64,000 nt of DNA from NCBI GenBank assembly GCA_900313005.1, contig ONZJ01000002.1, forward strand, positions 2,957,303 through 3,021,302, in the 5' to 3' direction. Made by a program: the position numbers and the translations under genes. The notes below the pieces were generated by a model. That model did no database searches. It saw only the letters and a list, made by a program, of their open reading frames with translations, and had not been told where the DNA came from. This DNA comes from Rhodobacteraceae bacterium EL129. GTDB taxonomy: Bacteria; Pseudomonadota; Alphaproteobacteria; Rhodobacterales; Rhodobacteraceae. Positions 1 through 8,520 of this stretch are shown here, one piece after another (positions within the stretch are counted from its first letter, which is position 1; each line of letters begins with the position of its first letter).

Positions 1-1422
1 CATGGCCAACGAAAACTCTTTCTTGGGGAGGGATTCGGCGTTCAAAACCTCCAGCGCTCCTGTTGTCAGAGTGCCTGTCTTGTCGAAGATGATGGTGTCT
101 ACTTCGGCCAATCGCTCGAGCGCTGTTTCATGTTTAATTAACAAGCCCTTGCGGAAAAGCCGCCCGCTGGCCGCAGTCGTCACCGCAGGCACCGCCAACC
201 CAAGGGCACAAGGGCATGTGATAATCAGCACAGCCGCTGCAATATTGAGGGCAGTGCGCATATCAAACGTCGCCACGTACCACCCGACAAAGGCCAACGC
301 CGACAGAATATGCACGCCTGGCGCATAAAGCTTGGCGGCTTGCTCGGCCAGCGAGGTGTAGCGGGATCGTCCAGATTCAGCGATTGCCACCAGATCGGCC
401 ATGCGGTGCAAAGAGGTGTCGCGCCCCACAGCAGACGCGCGGAGTGTTAGGGGGCCTGTCAAATTGACCTCACCCGCAGAAACAGATTGCCCTGGCTCAG
501 CTGTCACGGGCAGCGTTTCGCCTGTGAGAAGCGAACGATCAAGTTCGGAGATGCCTTCGGCAATGATCCCATCCACAGGCATCCGGCCACCCGGGCGTAC
601 CAGAATCAGATCGCCAACGGACAGCTCGGCCAGTGTAACCTGCTCTTCCACGCCATCCTTCAGACGCGTGGCTCGGGGAACTTCCAGGGCCGTAAGCTCT
701 TCTGCGGCGGATCGCGCCACTGCGCGCGTGCGATGATCAAGATATCGACCTGCCAGCAAAAAGAAGGTTAGCGTCAGCGCTGCGTCGAAATAGGCGTGGT
801 GACCGCTCAGCGCCGTTTCCCAAAGCGATGTGCCAAGTGCCAGCAGAATGGCTAGTGTGATAGGCACATCCATATTCAGCCGCCTGACCCGCAGGGCCGA
901 CCACGCATTGCGAAAAAAGGGCTGCCCGGCAAAAGCAATGGCAGGCAGGCTGATCGCCGCCGAAATCCAGTGGAACAAGTCGCGCGTGGCATCTGTTGCT
1001 CCGGACCAAACGGCGACCGACAACAACATAACGTTCATGCTGGCAAAGCCCGCGACAGCCAAACGCATCAGCAATTCGCGGCCTGCCTTATCCGTGGCGG
1101 TTGCGCTGAGGGCATCTGCGTCCAGCTCATGCGCCTCATAGCCCAGCGTTTCGACATATGCGGCCAATGCTTCTTCGGAGGTGTTTGGCGTGGCCTCTAT
1201 CTGTACACGCTTGAGTGTGAGGTTCACACGCGCTGACACTACACCGGGATGCCTATTCAGGCCGGTTTCCACCTTGGAGATACACGCTGCACAGTGGATC
1301 GTTGGCAAAGACAACGTAATGCTAGCCTCTGGCACATGGGTTTGCGCGGCCACCGCATCGGCCAAGGGGGTTGCGGTGCAGGCGGGGCACGCAGACAAAG
1401 ATTGGCGCAGGGCGGCGGTCAT
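1..1422 (-). CDS. ccoI: Copper-translocating P-type ATPase CcoI/FixI, N-terminal 474 residues (cut by window edge)
   Basis: Heavy-metal P1B-ATPase that supplies copper during cbb3 oxidase assembly. The reading frame opens at the ATG at 1422, behind AAGGAG, and runs off the window at base 1, so about two thirds of a protein of roughly 720 residues is present. An N-terminal CPAC sequence and a heavy-metal-associated domain with CAAC (IHCAACISKVE) precede the membrane helices. The transmembrane metal site CPCALGLAVP, the TGE motif of the actuator domain (LLTGETLPV) and the phosphorylation motif DKTGTLT are all visible. The ATP-binding half lies outside the window. It starts 7 bp after ccoH, and the order ccoG-ccoH-ccoI matches the conserved cbb3 assembly operon. 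The identification is firm. Confidence 0.93.
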   Translation of the reverse strand, partial: MTAALRQSLSACPACTATPLADAVAAQTHVPEASITLSLPTIHCAACISKVETGLNRHPGVVSARVNLTLKRVQIEATPNTSEEALAAYVETLGYEAHELDADALSATATDKAGRELLMRLAVAGFASMNVMLLSVAVWSGATDATRDLFHWISAAISLPAIAFAGQPFFRNAWSALRVRRLNMDVPITLAILLALGTSLWETALSGHHAYFDAALTLTFFLLAGRYLDHRTRAVARSAAEELTALEVPRATRLKDGVEEQVTLAELSVGDLILVRPGGRMPVDGIIAEGISELDRSLLTGETLPVTAEPGQSVSAGEVNLTGPLTLRASAVGRDTSLHRMADLVAIAESGRSRYTSLAEQAAKLYAPGVHILSALAFVGWYVATFDMRTALNIAAAVLIITCPCALGLAVPAVTTAASGRLFRKGLLIKHETALERLAEVDTIIFDKTGTLTTGALEVLNAESLPKKEFSLAM

Positions 1423-1429
1423 TGGCGCT

Positions 1430-1888
1430 TCACTCCTTGATCAGCACAATACGTTGTTGAAATTCAGTGCCATCATCAGCCACGGCTGTCATGCGAATGT
1501 TCCAGTTGCCCTCACCCAGTTGCGCCGCGGCAAAATAGGACTGACCATCAAACCGGAACTCGGGTGTGGTGTCCTCGTAAACATGTGTGGCGCGCCCCAA
1601 GGTCGCGGTCAGATTTTTGACCTCAACAGGCTGTCCATCCGCATCTGTGATCGACAGGGTCAGTAGCCCATCGGCGTGACGGGCACGCACGGTCCAGCCC
1701 AAGGCTTCTTGGGCCGTGCGCCGATCATCAAAGTGCTGGCTGGCGGTGTATGAGTTTTTGACCTCTAGCCCGGGAAAGGTCGTCACCGCCGAATAGGCCA
1801 GCGCCAGGTTCACACCAATGATCAGCGCAAAGCTGGCGAAGAAGCCCCAGAACACATGAGTCCCCGTGATTTCCTTTTCGACGCGCAT
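1430..1888 (-). CDS. ccoH: cbb3 oxidase assembly protein CcoH/FixH
   Basis: Membrane-anchored accessory protein of cbb3 oxidase assembly, 152 residues. One N-terminal transmembrane helix (about residues 12-34, FWGFFASFALIIGVNLALAY) is followed by a periplasmic domain with the FixH hallmarks: the NSYTASQHFDD region after the helix, a central segment on ligand and shape, and a C-terminal W-N-I-R beta strand. It abuts ccoG with no intergenic base and is followed by ccoI, so the three genes are almost certainly co-transcribed. FixH is thought to work with the CcoI copper pump during maturation of CcoN. Length is typical of the family. Confidence 0.9.
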   Translation of the reverse strand: MRVEKEITGTHVFWGFFASFALIIGVNLALAYSAVTTFPGLEVKNSYTASQHFDDRRTAQEALGWTVRARHADGLLTLSITDADGQPVEVKNLTATLGRATHVYEDTTPEFRFDGQSYFAAAQLGEGNWNIRMTAVADDGTEFQQRIVLIKE

Positions 1889-3325
1889 CTATTGATCCTT
1901 TCCGTTGAAAACAGTGTCTTTGTGGGCGCGGTCTCCGTTTGAGGTATCTTCGACCCAAAGCCGAATATCGCTGTGCTCGACGCGGGCCGCCCGGGCGCTA
2001 GGTGCTGCGACCAAATACACGCGCTGCAGTTTTGTGGCGTCGGCGGGCACGGTGACGGTGTCGTATGGAGTGCCTTCCAGTTGCAGCCGCACGGCGGGAT
2101 CACCGGTGACGGTCAGGCGGAACGGGCGGTCATCGCCATGTTTGTTCAGCAGCCGCACCTCATAGGTGTTGCGGATCGAGCCGTCGGCAAGCGTCACAAA
2201 GATTGGATTGCGCACAGGCGCCACCGTCATTTCGATATCCGGCCGAATGAACAGAGCAAAGACCAACAGCACCCCAACCAAGGACCAAAGCCCGGTGTAG
2301 AGCATCGTACGGGGGCGCAGGATATGGCTGAGGATCGGTTTGGGCGTCTCACCTGCGCGCTCACGGGCTTCATCGGTCAAGGCCATATAGTCAATCAGAC
2401 CTCGGGGTTTGCCGATCTTGTCCATCATGTCGTCGCAGGCATCAATGCACAACGCGCAGGTGATACACTCCAGCTGTTGACCATCGCGGATGTCGATACC
2501 CACGGGGCAGACGTTCACGCAGGCCATGCAATCAATACAATCGCCCTGAGGTTCGCCTGCTTTAACCGCTTCGGAATGTTTGCGCGGCTCGCCGCGCCAT
2601 TCCCGGTAGCCTACAATCAGCGTGTCTTCGTCGATCATGGCTGCCTGGATACGTGGCCAGGGGCAGGCATAGGTGCAAACCTGTTCACGCGCGATCCCAC
2701 CGAAAAAGAACGTGGTGGCCGTCAGGATGGCGATGGTGGTGTAGGCGATAGGATGCGCATTCATCATCATCAGATCGCGCGCCAAAGTCGGGGCATCCGT
2801 AAAGTAAAACACCCACGCCCCGCCCGTGGCGAGACCGATCAAAATCCAAGTGACCCATTTGGTCAGCCTGAGGCGCAGTTTGCGCAGATCCCATTTCTTT
2901 TGCCGGTGCAGTCGCAGCCGAGCATTGCGATCGCCTTCGATCCAGCGCTCCACAAGGATAAACAAATCCGTCCAGACAGTTTGCGGACAGGCGTAGCCGC
3001 ACCAGACCCTTCCCAGCGCGCTGGTGAACAAAAACAGTCCCAGACCGGCCATCACAAGCAGCCCCGCCACAAAATAGAATTCATGTGGCCAAATCTCGAT
3101 CCAGAAAAAGAAAAACCGCCGTGCGCCCAGATCAACCAATACAGCTTGATCCGGCAGGTTCGGGCCGCGGTCCCAGCGAATCCATGGCGTGAGATAGTAG
3201 ATGCCCAAGGTGACGGCCATGATGACCCACTTCAGACGACGGAATTTACCGAAGACTTTTTTGGGAAAGATCGGTTCGCGCGCCGCATATAGGCTGGGCG
3301 GTTTTGATGGATTGGTATCGGCCAC
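1889..3325 (-). CDS. ccoG: Cytochrome c oxidase accessory protein CcoG/RdxA/FixG
   Basis: Polyferredoxin-like membrane protein, 478 residues, required for cbb3 oxidase maturation (in this family proposed to reduce Cu(II) for the oxidase). Several membrane helices occupy the N-terminal half (about residues 34-50, 84-105, 155-175, 190-210) with CGYACPQTVWTD between them. Two [4Fe-4S] motifs follow at about residues 265-305: CIDCMACVNVCP and CITCALCIDACDD. A further helix near residue 340 precedes a C-terminal periplasmic Ig-like FixG domain. The start lies 65 bp downstream of a perfect FNR-type palindrome, so the ccoGHI operon is probably switched on by FnrL at low oxygen. Confidence 0.95.
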   Translation of the reverse strand: MADTNPSKPPSLYAAREPIFPKKVFGKFRRLKWVIMAVTLGIYYLTPWIRWDRGPNLPDQAVLVDLGARRFFFFWIEIWPHEFYFVAGLLVMAGLGLFLFTSALGRVWCGYACPQTVWTDLFILVERWIEGDRNARLRLHRQKKWDLRKLRLRLTKWVTWILIGLATGGAWVFYFTDAPTLARDLMMMNAHPIAYTTIAILTATTFFFGGIAREQVCTYACPWPRIQAAMIDEDTLIVGYREWRGEPRKHSEAVKAGEPQGDCIDCMACVNVCPVGIDIRDGQQLECITCALCIDACDDMMDKIGKPRGLIDYMALTDEARERAGETPKPILSHILRPRTMLYTGLWSLVGVLLVFALFIRPDIEMTVAPVRNPIFVTLADGSIRNTYEVRLLNKHGDDRPFRLTVTGDPAVRLQLEGTPYDTVTVPADATKLQRVYLVAAPSARAARVEHSDIRLWVEDTSNGDRAHKDTVFNGKDQ

Positions 3326-3390
3326 GTAAGGGCACTCCGGATTTCAGGTCCTGAACGGGTCCCTTGTGACAGCTTCCCCCACTGATTGCT

Positions 3391-3404
3391 TTGACATAGG
3401 TCAA
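3391..3404 (-). promoter_or_regulatory. FNR/FnrL-type operator upstream of ccoG
   Basis: TTGACATAGGTCAA is an exact inverted repeat (TTGAC-N4-GTCAA) of the FNR/CRP-FNR family type. It ends 65 bp upstream of the ccoG start codon, and an fnrL gene lies in the same window. Binding by FnrL is inferred. Confidence 0.7.
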
Positions 3405-3448
3405 GGTTTTCGCCCTGACAAAACCGGTTGAAAATACGCAAATCCCCG

Positions 3449-4336
3449 TTACTGCGGCGCGCCACAGTCTTTGGCACAGCGTCGCAGCCAACTCAGAAAT
3501 GTTTTTAAAGCAGGGCGCTGCACGCCTGGACGGGTCACAATGTGATAGCCTTTGTTATCATCTTTCTGCAGCAACACGTTCAGACGACCAGCGCGAATAT
3601 CTGCTTCGACAAACGCACGGATCACAACGGCCACACCCTGCCCGTCGCGGGCGCCATCCAGCAACAGGTTGCCCGGCAGCTGAGTGACGCCCGCCCGCCG
3701 GTCTTGCTGACCTGAAAACTCACGCAGCCAATTGTTGGCCTCGGATGTTCCAATGTCCTCAAGCCATTGAAATCCGCTCAGATCATTGAGCGACGTGACA
3801 TCTTGGTCCCCGATCAAATTTGGGGCCGCCACAATCACCATCGGGGATCGAATGATCCTTTCCGCTTCCAGTCCCGGCCAGTTTCCATCGCCATACCGCA
3901 GGGCCACATCAATCCCGCCCGGCTCCAGCGGCTCAATTGCAGGTGTGGTCGAAATCGTCAGGCTGGTGCCCGGATGATCGGCATGAAACCCGGCGAGCTG
4001 TGGCATCAACCAAGCCGCGGCCAGCATCGGTGTTGCAGAGATGCTCAGCGGTCTGTTGGCATCCGCCCCGGTCAAGGTTTCAACGCTGCGGGAAATGGCC
4101 CCAAATCCCAATTTCAAAGCCTCAGCCAGAGTGGTGCCTTCGGATGTCAGGCTGAGTTTGCGCCCAGAGCGATCCACAAGCGACAAGCCCAGGTGGTCTT
4201 CGAGCGTTTTGATTTGTTGGCTGATGGCGGCATGGCTGACATTCAAAGCAGCGCCCGCCTCAACGACTGAGCCTGCTTCAGCAAAAGCAGAAAACGCACG
4301 AAGCGCCGTCAAAGGCGGGAGATGCAGCCAATCCAT
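3449..4336 (-). CDS. LysR-family transcriptional regulator (GcvA-like)
   Basis: LysR-type regulator, 295 residues. The N-terminal winged helix-turn-helix is clear at about residues 10-65 (LTALRAFSAFAEAGSVVEAG, NVSHAAISQQIKTLEDHLG), followed by a periplasmic-binding-like effector domain. The start at 4336 is chosen because AAGGAAAAA lies at the right distance and the protein then begins like other GcvA-type members. Longer upstream starts would overlap the divergent promoter region. It sits between the two cco operons and is divergent from a 51-codon gene, which is a plausible target. The ligand and regulon cannot be told from the sequence. Confidence 0.85.
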   Translation of the reverse strand: MDWLHLPPLTALRAFSAFAEAGSVVEAGAALNVSHAAISQQIKTLEDHLGLSLVDRSGRKLSLTSEGTTLAEALKLGFGAISRSVETLTGADANRPLSISATPMLAAAWLMPQLAGFHADHPGTSLTISTTPAIEPLEPGGIDVALRYGDGNWPGLEAERIIRSPMVIVAAPNLIGDQDVTSLNDLSGFQWLEDIGTSEANNWLREFSGQQDRRAGVTQLPGNLLLDGARDGQGVAVVIRAFVEADIRAGRLNVLLQKDDNKGYHIVTRPGVQRPALKTFLSWLRRCAKDCGAPQ

Positions 4337-4437
4337 AATGTAATTTTTCCTTACATAAGAGAATTTTTCCTGAGTCGCATAAACCGGTGCAATACGCAAT
4401 ATTGAATGCAAGAAACAAAACTCAGAAAGGAAGACCC

Positions 4438-4593
4438 ATGCTAAACATTCTCGCAAATTCTTTCATGAATGCAACCCGTACGAATGCACCACGTAACACC
4501 GGAAGTCGCTCCCACTGGGCACCGGGTGAGCGGTTTGACAACCGTTCCGACGCCGAGCTTGAGGCACATCTGACCGCCCGGCGCCGCGATTAA
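4438..4593 (+). CDS. Small basic protein of unknown function (51 residues)
   Basis: Short gene with a good ribosome binding site (AAAGGAAG, 7 bases before the ATG). The product begins MLNILANSFMNATR, is rich in Arg and Asn, and ends RSDAELEAHLTARRRD. The tail loosely recalls the short Asp-Arg-Glu-Leu helix of DUF1127 proteins, but it lacks the usual DIG motif, so no family is claimed. The gene is divergent from the LysR regulator (101 bp between starts). It is followed by about 290 bp of strong inverted repeats, so its transcript may carry a structured 3' end. It could be a stress-induced small protein; that is inference. Confidence 0.55.
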   Translation: MLNILANSFMNATRTNAPRNTGSRSHWAPGERFDNRSDAELEAHLTARRRD

Positions 4594-4886
4594 TCCATGC
4601 AAGACTGGTGCCCAGGAAACTTGGGGATTGGACCCATCAGCCAGGATCGATCATTGCGCCGCTGTCCCCGGCGTTGGCCCTGGCGCGGGCGCAGATGGGC
4701 GGCTCTCCCAGTCCATCTGCGCTCACCTAAGTAGAACCCTATAACCCGGCAGCGTTCCTTACCCTGCCGGGTTCACCAATCTGAAACAAGAAACGCACCG
4801 GAGCGATCCAACACTGTGCGAACGAATTGGATGAACCGGTGCGCTCTACCCGGCCCTAAGGGACAAGGCCCGGGTTGGTGGAATGG
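4594..4886 (+). ncRNA. Intergenic series of stem-loops, candidate small RNAs downstream of the 51-codon gene
   Basis: The 293 bp between the small gene and ccoP hold no convincing reading frame but several perfect inverted repeats: 4689-4698 with 4713-4722 (10 bp), 4744-4752 with 4764-4772 (9 bp), and a two-step stem 4794-4801 with 4836-4843 (8 bp) enclosing 4806-4811 with 4827-4832 (6 bp). A weaker GC hairpin lies at 4656-4686. Loops of the first two are pyrimidine-rich (ggctctccc, gttccttacc). A last hairpin at 4848-4875 lies just after the ccoP stop and may end that operon. None has a long U tract. The layout recalls the processed CcsR RNAs behind a small protein gene in Rhodobacter; that comparison is from memory and unproven. 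Confidence 0.35.
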
Positions 4887-5747
4887 CTATTCGCCCCCTC
4901 CAAGTTGGTGGACATAAGCGGCGACTGCACGCATTTCAGCGTCAGTCAACCGAGTTGTCCAAGGCGGCATGACGCCGTATCGACTGTAGGTAACGGTTTG
5001 GGTGAGCGTGTCGTAGTCACCGCCGAAGAGCCAGATCGCATCCTTCAGATTGGGCGCGCCTTGCTCGCGATCGCCACCACCGTCTTCCATGTGACACGCA
5101 GCACAATTATCGGCATAAACGACCGCTCCGGGTGCGACGAGGCTGGCATCCTGAGGTGTACCAGACAGGGACATCACATAGTTCACCACCGCTGTGATCT
5201 CTTCTTTTTCCAAAAGCTCGCCGAAGGCAGGCATTTCGGAGTATCGCGTGTCATCATCTTTGTCAGAGCGGATGCCGTGGCGGATCGTGGTATGGATGCT
5301 CTCAATGTCACCACCCCAGAGCCAGTCATTGTCCAGAAGGTTCGGATACCCTTTGGCACCTGCCGCACCTGATCCATGACACTGGGCGCACCATGTCTTG
5401 AAGACCGCAGCCCCGGCCGAGGCCGCATAGACTTGCAACTCGGGATCTTCACCAATCATGGCAAGTTCAGTGCCAGCCAATTTGGCATTGATCTTGGCAT
5501 TTGCGGCTTCGGCTTCGGCAATATCTGCTGCGATGTTGGCGCGAGTGGACCAACCTTTGTAGCCTTCTGTTGCACCTGAAATCATCGGCCAGGCCGGATA
5601 GGCGATCACATACCAGATGCCCCACACGATGCAGGCATAGAACATCCACAGCCACCAGCGTGGCAGAGGGTTGTTGTATTCTTCAATCCCATCCCATTGA
5701 TGACCTGTGGTCTCAACCTCTTGGGATTTATCCTTTTTCTTAGCCAT
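4887..5747 (-). CDS. ccoP: cbb3-type cytochrome c oxidase subunit III (dihaem) CcoP
   Basis: Dihaem c subunit that passes electrons from soluble or anchored cytochromes c to the CcoO haem, 286 residues. A cytoplasmic N-terminus ([20 protein letters not shown], typical for CcoP) is followed by one transmembrane helix at about residues 32-52 ([20 protein letters not shown]). Two periplasmic cytochrome c domains carry CAQCH (near residue 120) and CAACH (near residue 215), with Met axial-ligand regions YSEMPAFG and YGVMPPW. It is the last gene of the ccoNOQP operon and starts 3 bp after ccoQ. Confidence 0.97.
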   Translation of the reverse strand: MAKKKDKSQEVETTGHQWDGIEEYNNPLPRWWLWMFYACIVWGIWYVIAYPAWPMISGATEGYKGWSTRANIAADIAEAEAANAKINAKLAGTELAMIGEDPELQVYAASAGAAVFKTWCAQCHGSGAAGAKGYPNLLDNDWLWGGDIESIHTTIRHGIRSDKDDDTRYSEMPAFGELLEKEEITAVVNYVMSLSGTPQDASLVAPGAVVYADNCAACHMEDGGGDREQGAPNLKDAIWLFGGDYDTLTQTVTYSRYGVMPPWTTRLTDAEMRAVAAYVHQLGGGE

Positions 5748-5750
5748 GTC

Positions 5751-5939
5751 TCACGCCTCCTTGTCAGCGTCGCGGCGTGCGGGTTTGTCTTCGTGGCGAA
5801 AGGGAATGCCAGCGGGTTCGTCGTACGTTTTGGTCCCACCGGGTCGAAATACCCAGAAGATCATGCCCACAAAGAAGACGAAGAGGGCCAAGAGCATCCA
5901 GCTGTCGGCGAACTCGCGCAGAAGGGAATAGGTTTCCAT
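5751..5939 (-). CDS. ccoQ: cbb3-type oxidase small subunit CcoQ
   Basis: Small single-span membrane subunit of the cbb3 oxidase, 62 residues. One helix (WMLLALFVFFVGMIFWVF, residues 14-31) is followed by RPGGTKTYDEPAGIPFRHED, the typical CcoQ tail. CcoQ is known to stabilise the complex. It lies between ccoO and ccoP, 17 bp and 3 bp away respectively, which fixes the assignment despite the small size. Confidence 0.93.
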   Translation of the reverse strand: METYSLLREFADSWMLLALFVFFVGMIFWVFRPGGTKTYDEPAGIPFRHEDKPARRDADKEA

Positions 5940-5956
5940 GTGTCTCGTCTCCTCTC

Positions 5957-6685
5957 TTAACGGCTGGCCACTGGGGTGAAGGTCGAGAAATCAACCAGCG
6001 TGCCCAACATTTGCAGATAGGCGATTAGGGCATCCGCCTCGGAAATACCGGGGGCACCGTCGAAATTGCGCACTGGCACCTTATCGCCGTAGCGTTCCAG
6101 CAGGCCATCGGTGTCGCCAAAGGGATCGGCCTGAACTTTGAAGTCGGCCTGCGCGTTCTCAACCATCTCAGAGCTGTAGGGCACGCCCACCATGCGATGT
6201 GTGGCCAGCAGATCTTCGATGTGCTCGCCTTCAAGCATCCGGTTTTCCAGATAGCCATATTTTGGCATCACAGACTCTGGCACGACGGATTGAGGATCGC
6301 GCAAATGATCGACGTGCCATTCATCCGAATAGCGGCCACCGACACGCGCCAGATCCGGCCCCGTGCGTTTCGATCCCCATTGGAACGGGTGGTCATACTT
6401 GCTCTCGGCCGCCAGTGAATAGTGGCCGTAGCGCTCCACTTCGTCCCGCATGGGGCGGATCATCTGCGAGTGGCAGACATAGCACCCTTCGCGGATGTAG
6501 ATATCGCGCCCGGCCAGTTCCAGCGGCGTGTAGGGGCGCATGCCCTCGACATCCTCGATGGTGTTCTCAAGCCAGAACAGAGGAGCGATTTGCACCAGGC
6601 CGCCAATGGTCACCACCAGAAAGGCAAAGATCGCCAAAAGAGTGACATTTCGTTCCAAGACGCCGTGTTTGTCTAAGATTCCCAT
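5957..6685 (-). CDS. ccoO: cbb3-type cytochrome c oxidase subunit II (monohaem) CcoO
   Basis: Membrane-anchored monohaem cytochrome c subunit, 242 residues. The start at 6685 is set by AGGAGG nine bases upstream and by the conserved beginning [13 protein letters not shown]; an in-frame start 33 bp earlier lacks this support. One N-terminal helix (about 14-36) precedes the haem-binding motif [11 protein letters not shown] near residue 69. The MPKYGYLE region (Met near residue 140) probably gives the sixth haem ligand. It lies 16 bp downstream of ccoN and is co-transcribed with it. Confidence 0.97.
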   Translation of the reverse strand: MGILDKHGVLERNVTLLAIFAFLVVTIGGLVQIAPLFWLENTIEDVEGMRPYTPLELAGRDIYIREGCYVCHSQMIRPMRDEVERYGHYSLAAESKYDHPFQWGSKRTGPDLARVGGRYSDEWHVDHLRDPQSVVPESVMPKYGYLENRMLEGEHIEDLLATHRMVGVPYSSEMVENAQADFKVQADPFGDTDGLLERYGDKVPVRNFDGAPGISEADALIAYLQMLGTLVDFSTFTPVASR

Positions 6686-6701
6686 AACGCGCGTCCTCCT
6701 T

Positions 6702-8306
6702 TTATTCAGCCGGCACAAGGGAGTTGTCTGCGGCCACTGCAGGTCCCTTGCGTGCGGTCAGGTACAGATTGATGCACATGATGATGGCACCGGCGAGGAA
6801 CATGACGCCCCCTAAGCCGCGTACGATGTACATGGGCAGTTTGGCACTCACGGTGTCGGCAAAACTGTTCACAAGGAACCCGTTGGCATCGACTTCGCGC
6901 CACATCAGGCCTTCCATGATGCCGGTCACCCACATGGATGCCGCGTAGAGAACGATACCGATCGTGGCGAGCCAGAAGTGCCAATTCACCATGCTCAGGC
7001 TATAGAGCCGTTCACGATTCCACAGCTTGGGCACCAAGAAGTAGAGGCATCCAAAGGTGATCATGCCGTTCCAGCCCAGCGCACCCGAGTGTACGTGGCC
7101 GATGGTCCAGTCTGTGTAGTGCGACAGTGAATTGACGGCGCGGATCGACATCATCGGACCCTCAAAGGTCGACATGCCGTAAAAGCCGATGGAGATCACC
7201 ATCATGCGAATGACCGGATCGGTGCGCAACTTGTCCCAGGCGCCGCTTAGAGTCATCAGGCCATTGATCATGCCGCCCCAGCTGGGCATCCACAGGATGA
7301 TCGAGAAGACCATACCTAGGGTCGAGGCCCAGTCCGGCAGAGCCGTATAATGCAAATGGTGCGGACCGGCCCAGATGTACAGGAAGATCAGTGCCCAGAA
7401 GTGGATGATCGACAGTTTATAGCTGTACACGGGACGTTCGGCCTGCTTGGGCACAAAGTAGTACATCATGCCCAAAAAGCCGGCTGTCAGGAAGAAGCCT
7501 ACGGCGTTGTGCCCATACCACCACTGCACCATCGCATCCTGCACGCCGCTGAAGACCTGCACGGATTTTGATCCGAATATAGACACTGGAATGCTCAGGT
7601 TATTGACCACATGTAGCATGGCAACGGTGATGATGAAGGACAGGTAGAACCAGTTGGCCACGTAGATGTGGCGCTCTTTGCGGCGCACGATTGTACCCAC
7701 GAAGACAGCCAGATAGGCAAGCCAGACAACGGTCAACCACAGATCGACATACCACTCAGGCTCGGCGTATTCCTTGGATTGCGAAGCCCCCAGCAGATAT
7801 CCCGTGGCCGCCAACACGATGACCAGTTGATACCCCCAAAACACGAACCAGGCGAGATTTCCCCCCCACAAGCGTGCAGCCGAGGTGCGCTGCACCACAT
7901 AAAACGATGTGCAAATCAGGGCGTTTCCGCCAAATGCGAAAATCACCGCTGATGTGTGCAAGGGTCTGAGCCTGCCGAAGTTGGCCATGCCTTGCGCCCA
8001 TTCAAAATTAAGCGCTGGAAAAGCCAACTGAAAAGCGATGAATGTGCCCACCAGAAAGCCCACAACGCCCCAGAGCGCCGTTGCAATCACTCCGGCACGG
8101 ATCACACCGTCCATATATTCACCGGACAGATCGACCTGCACCACGGGTTCATCAGTTTGGCGAAGCACCCACACAAAGGTGGCACCTGCTGCCAAAGCAA
8201 TCGTCAGTGCGTTCACCATATAGGCCAGATCGCGCGCGCTGTTTGCTGCAAACAGCGCAACGAAGACGATCATACCCAGAAGGATCAGCTTGAAGTAGTT
8301 TGTCAT
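6702..8306 (-). CDS. ccoN: cbb3-type cytochrome c oxidase catalytic subunit I CcoN
   Basis: Catalytic haem-copper subunit with low-spin haem b, high-spin haem b3 and CuB; it reduces oxygen to water with proton pumping. It is 534 residues with about twelve membrane helices. The His ligands are visible in [27 protein letters not shown] and [13 protein letters not shown]. The start at 8306 ([12 protein letters not shown]) follows a GAAGGGA site and is preferred to the start 33 bp upstream. Two FNR-type palindromes lie in the 214 bp between this gene and the divergent universal stress gene, as expected for anaerobic or microaerobic induction. Confidence 0.97.
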   Translation of the reverse strand: MTNYFKLILLGMIVFVALFAANSARDLAYMVNALTIALAAGATFVWVLRQTDEPVVQVDLSGEYMDGVIRAGVIATALWGVVGFLVGTFIAFQLAFPALNFEWAQGMANFGRLRPLHTSAVIFAFGGNALICTSFYVVQRTSAARLWGGNLAWFVFWGYQLVIVLAATGYLLGASQSKEYAEPEWYVDLWLTVVWLAYLAVFVGTIVRRKERHIYVANWFYLSFIITVAMLHVVNNLSIPVSIFGSKSVQVFSGVQDAMVQWWYGHNAVGFFLTAGFLGMMYYFVPKQAERPVYSYKLSIIHFWALIFLYIWAGPHHLHYTALPDWASTLGMVFSIILWMPSWGGMINGLMTLSGAWDKLRTDPVIRMMVISIGFYGMSTFEGPMMSIRAVNSLSHYTDWTIGHVHSGALGWNGMITFGCLYFLVPKLWNRERLYSLSMVNWHFWLATIGIVLYAASMWVTGIMEGLMWREVDANGFLVNSFADTVSAKLPMYIVRGLGGVMFLAGAIIMCINLYLTARKGPAVAADNSLVPAE

Positions 8307-8402
8307 GTTACGTCCCTTCGTCTCAATCCAGCTGGGCACACTGAAGCCCCCAGAGGTTGGTCCTGATTGAGACCTTGATGCCGCAGCGCGGCGGGCTCTG
8401 CT

Positions 8403-8416
8403 TTGATCTGCATCAA
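8403..8416 (-). promoter_or_regulatory. FNR/FnrL-type operator upstream of ccoN
   Basis: TTGATCTGCATCAA matches the FNR consensus TTGAT-N4-ATCAA exactly. Its nearer edge is 96 bp upstream of the ccoN start codon, a distance that fits activation of ccoNOQP. Confidence 0.75.
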
Positions 8417-8444
8417 GTGATTTGATGATTTTACATGTGGGAAT

Positions 8445-8458
8445 TTGACCAAGATCAA
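8445..8458 (+). promoter_or_regulatory. Second FNR/FnrL-type operator, proximal to the universal stress gene
   Basis: TTGACCAAGATCAA is an FNR-type repeat with one T-to-C change in the left half. It ends 62 bp upstream of the universal stress protein start at 8521. With the box at 8403-8416 it gives each divergent gene its own site. Confidence 0.7.
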
Positions 8459-8520
8459 AGTGGGACTGAGATCATGGGGGTAGCATCGCACAGGACCGCC
8501 CAACTATTGAGGATGCCGCG

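Noticed and set aside
1973..3292. A long plus-strand open frame (439 codons) opposite ccoG
   Set aside because: The minus strand encodes a full CcoG with iron-sulfur motifs; the plus frame has no recognisable domain and is a by-product of GC-rich codon use.
4438..4593. Assignment of the small gene to DUF1127
   Set aside because: The tail only loosely resembles the family and lacks the DIG motif, so it is left as unknown.
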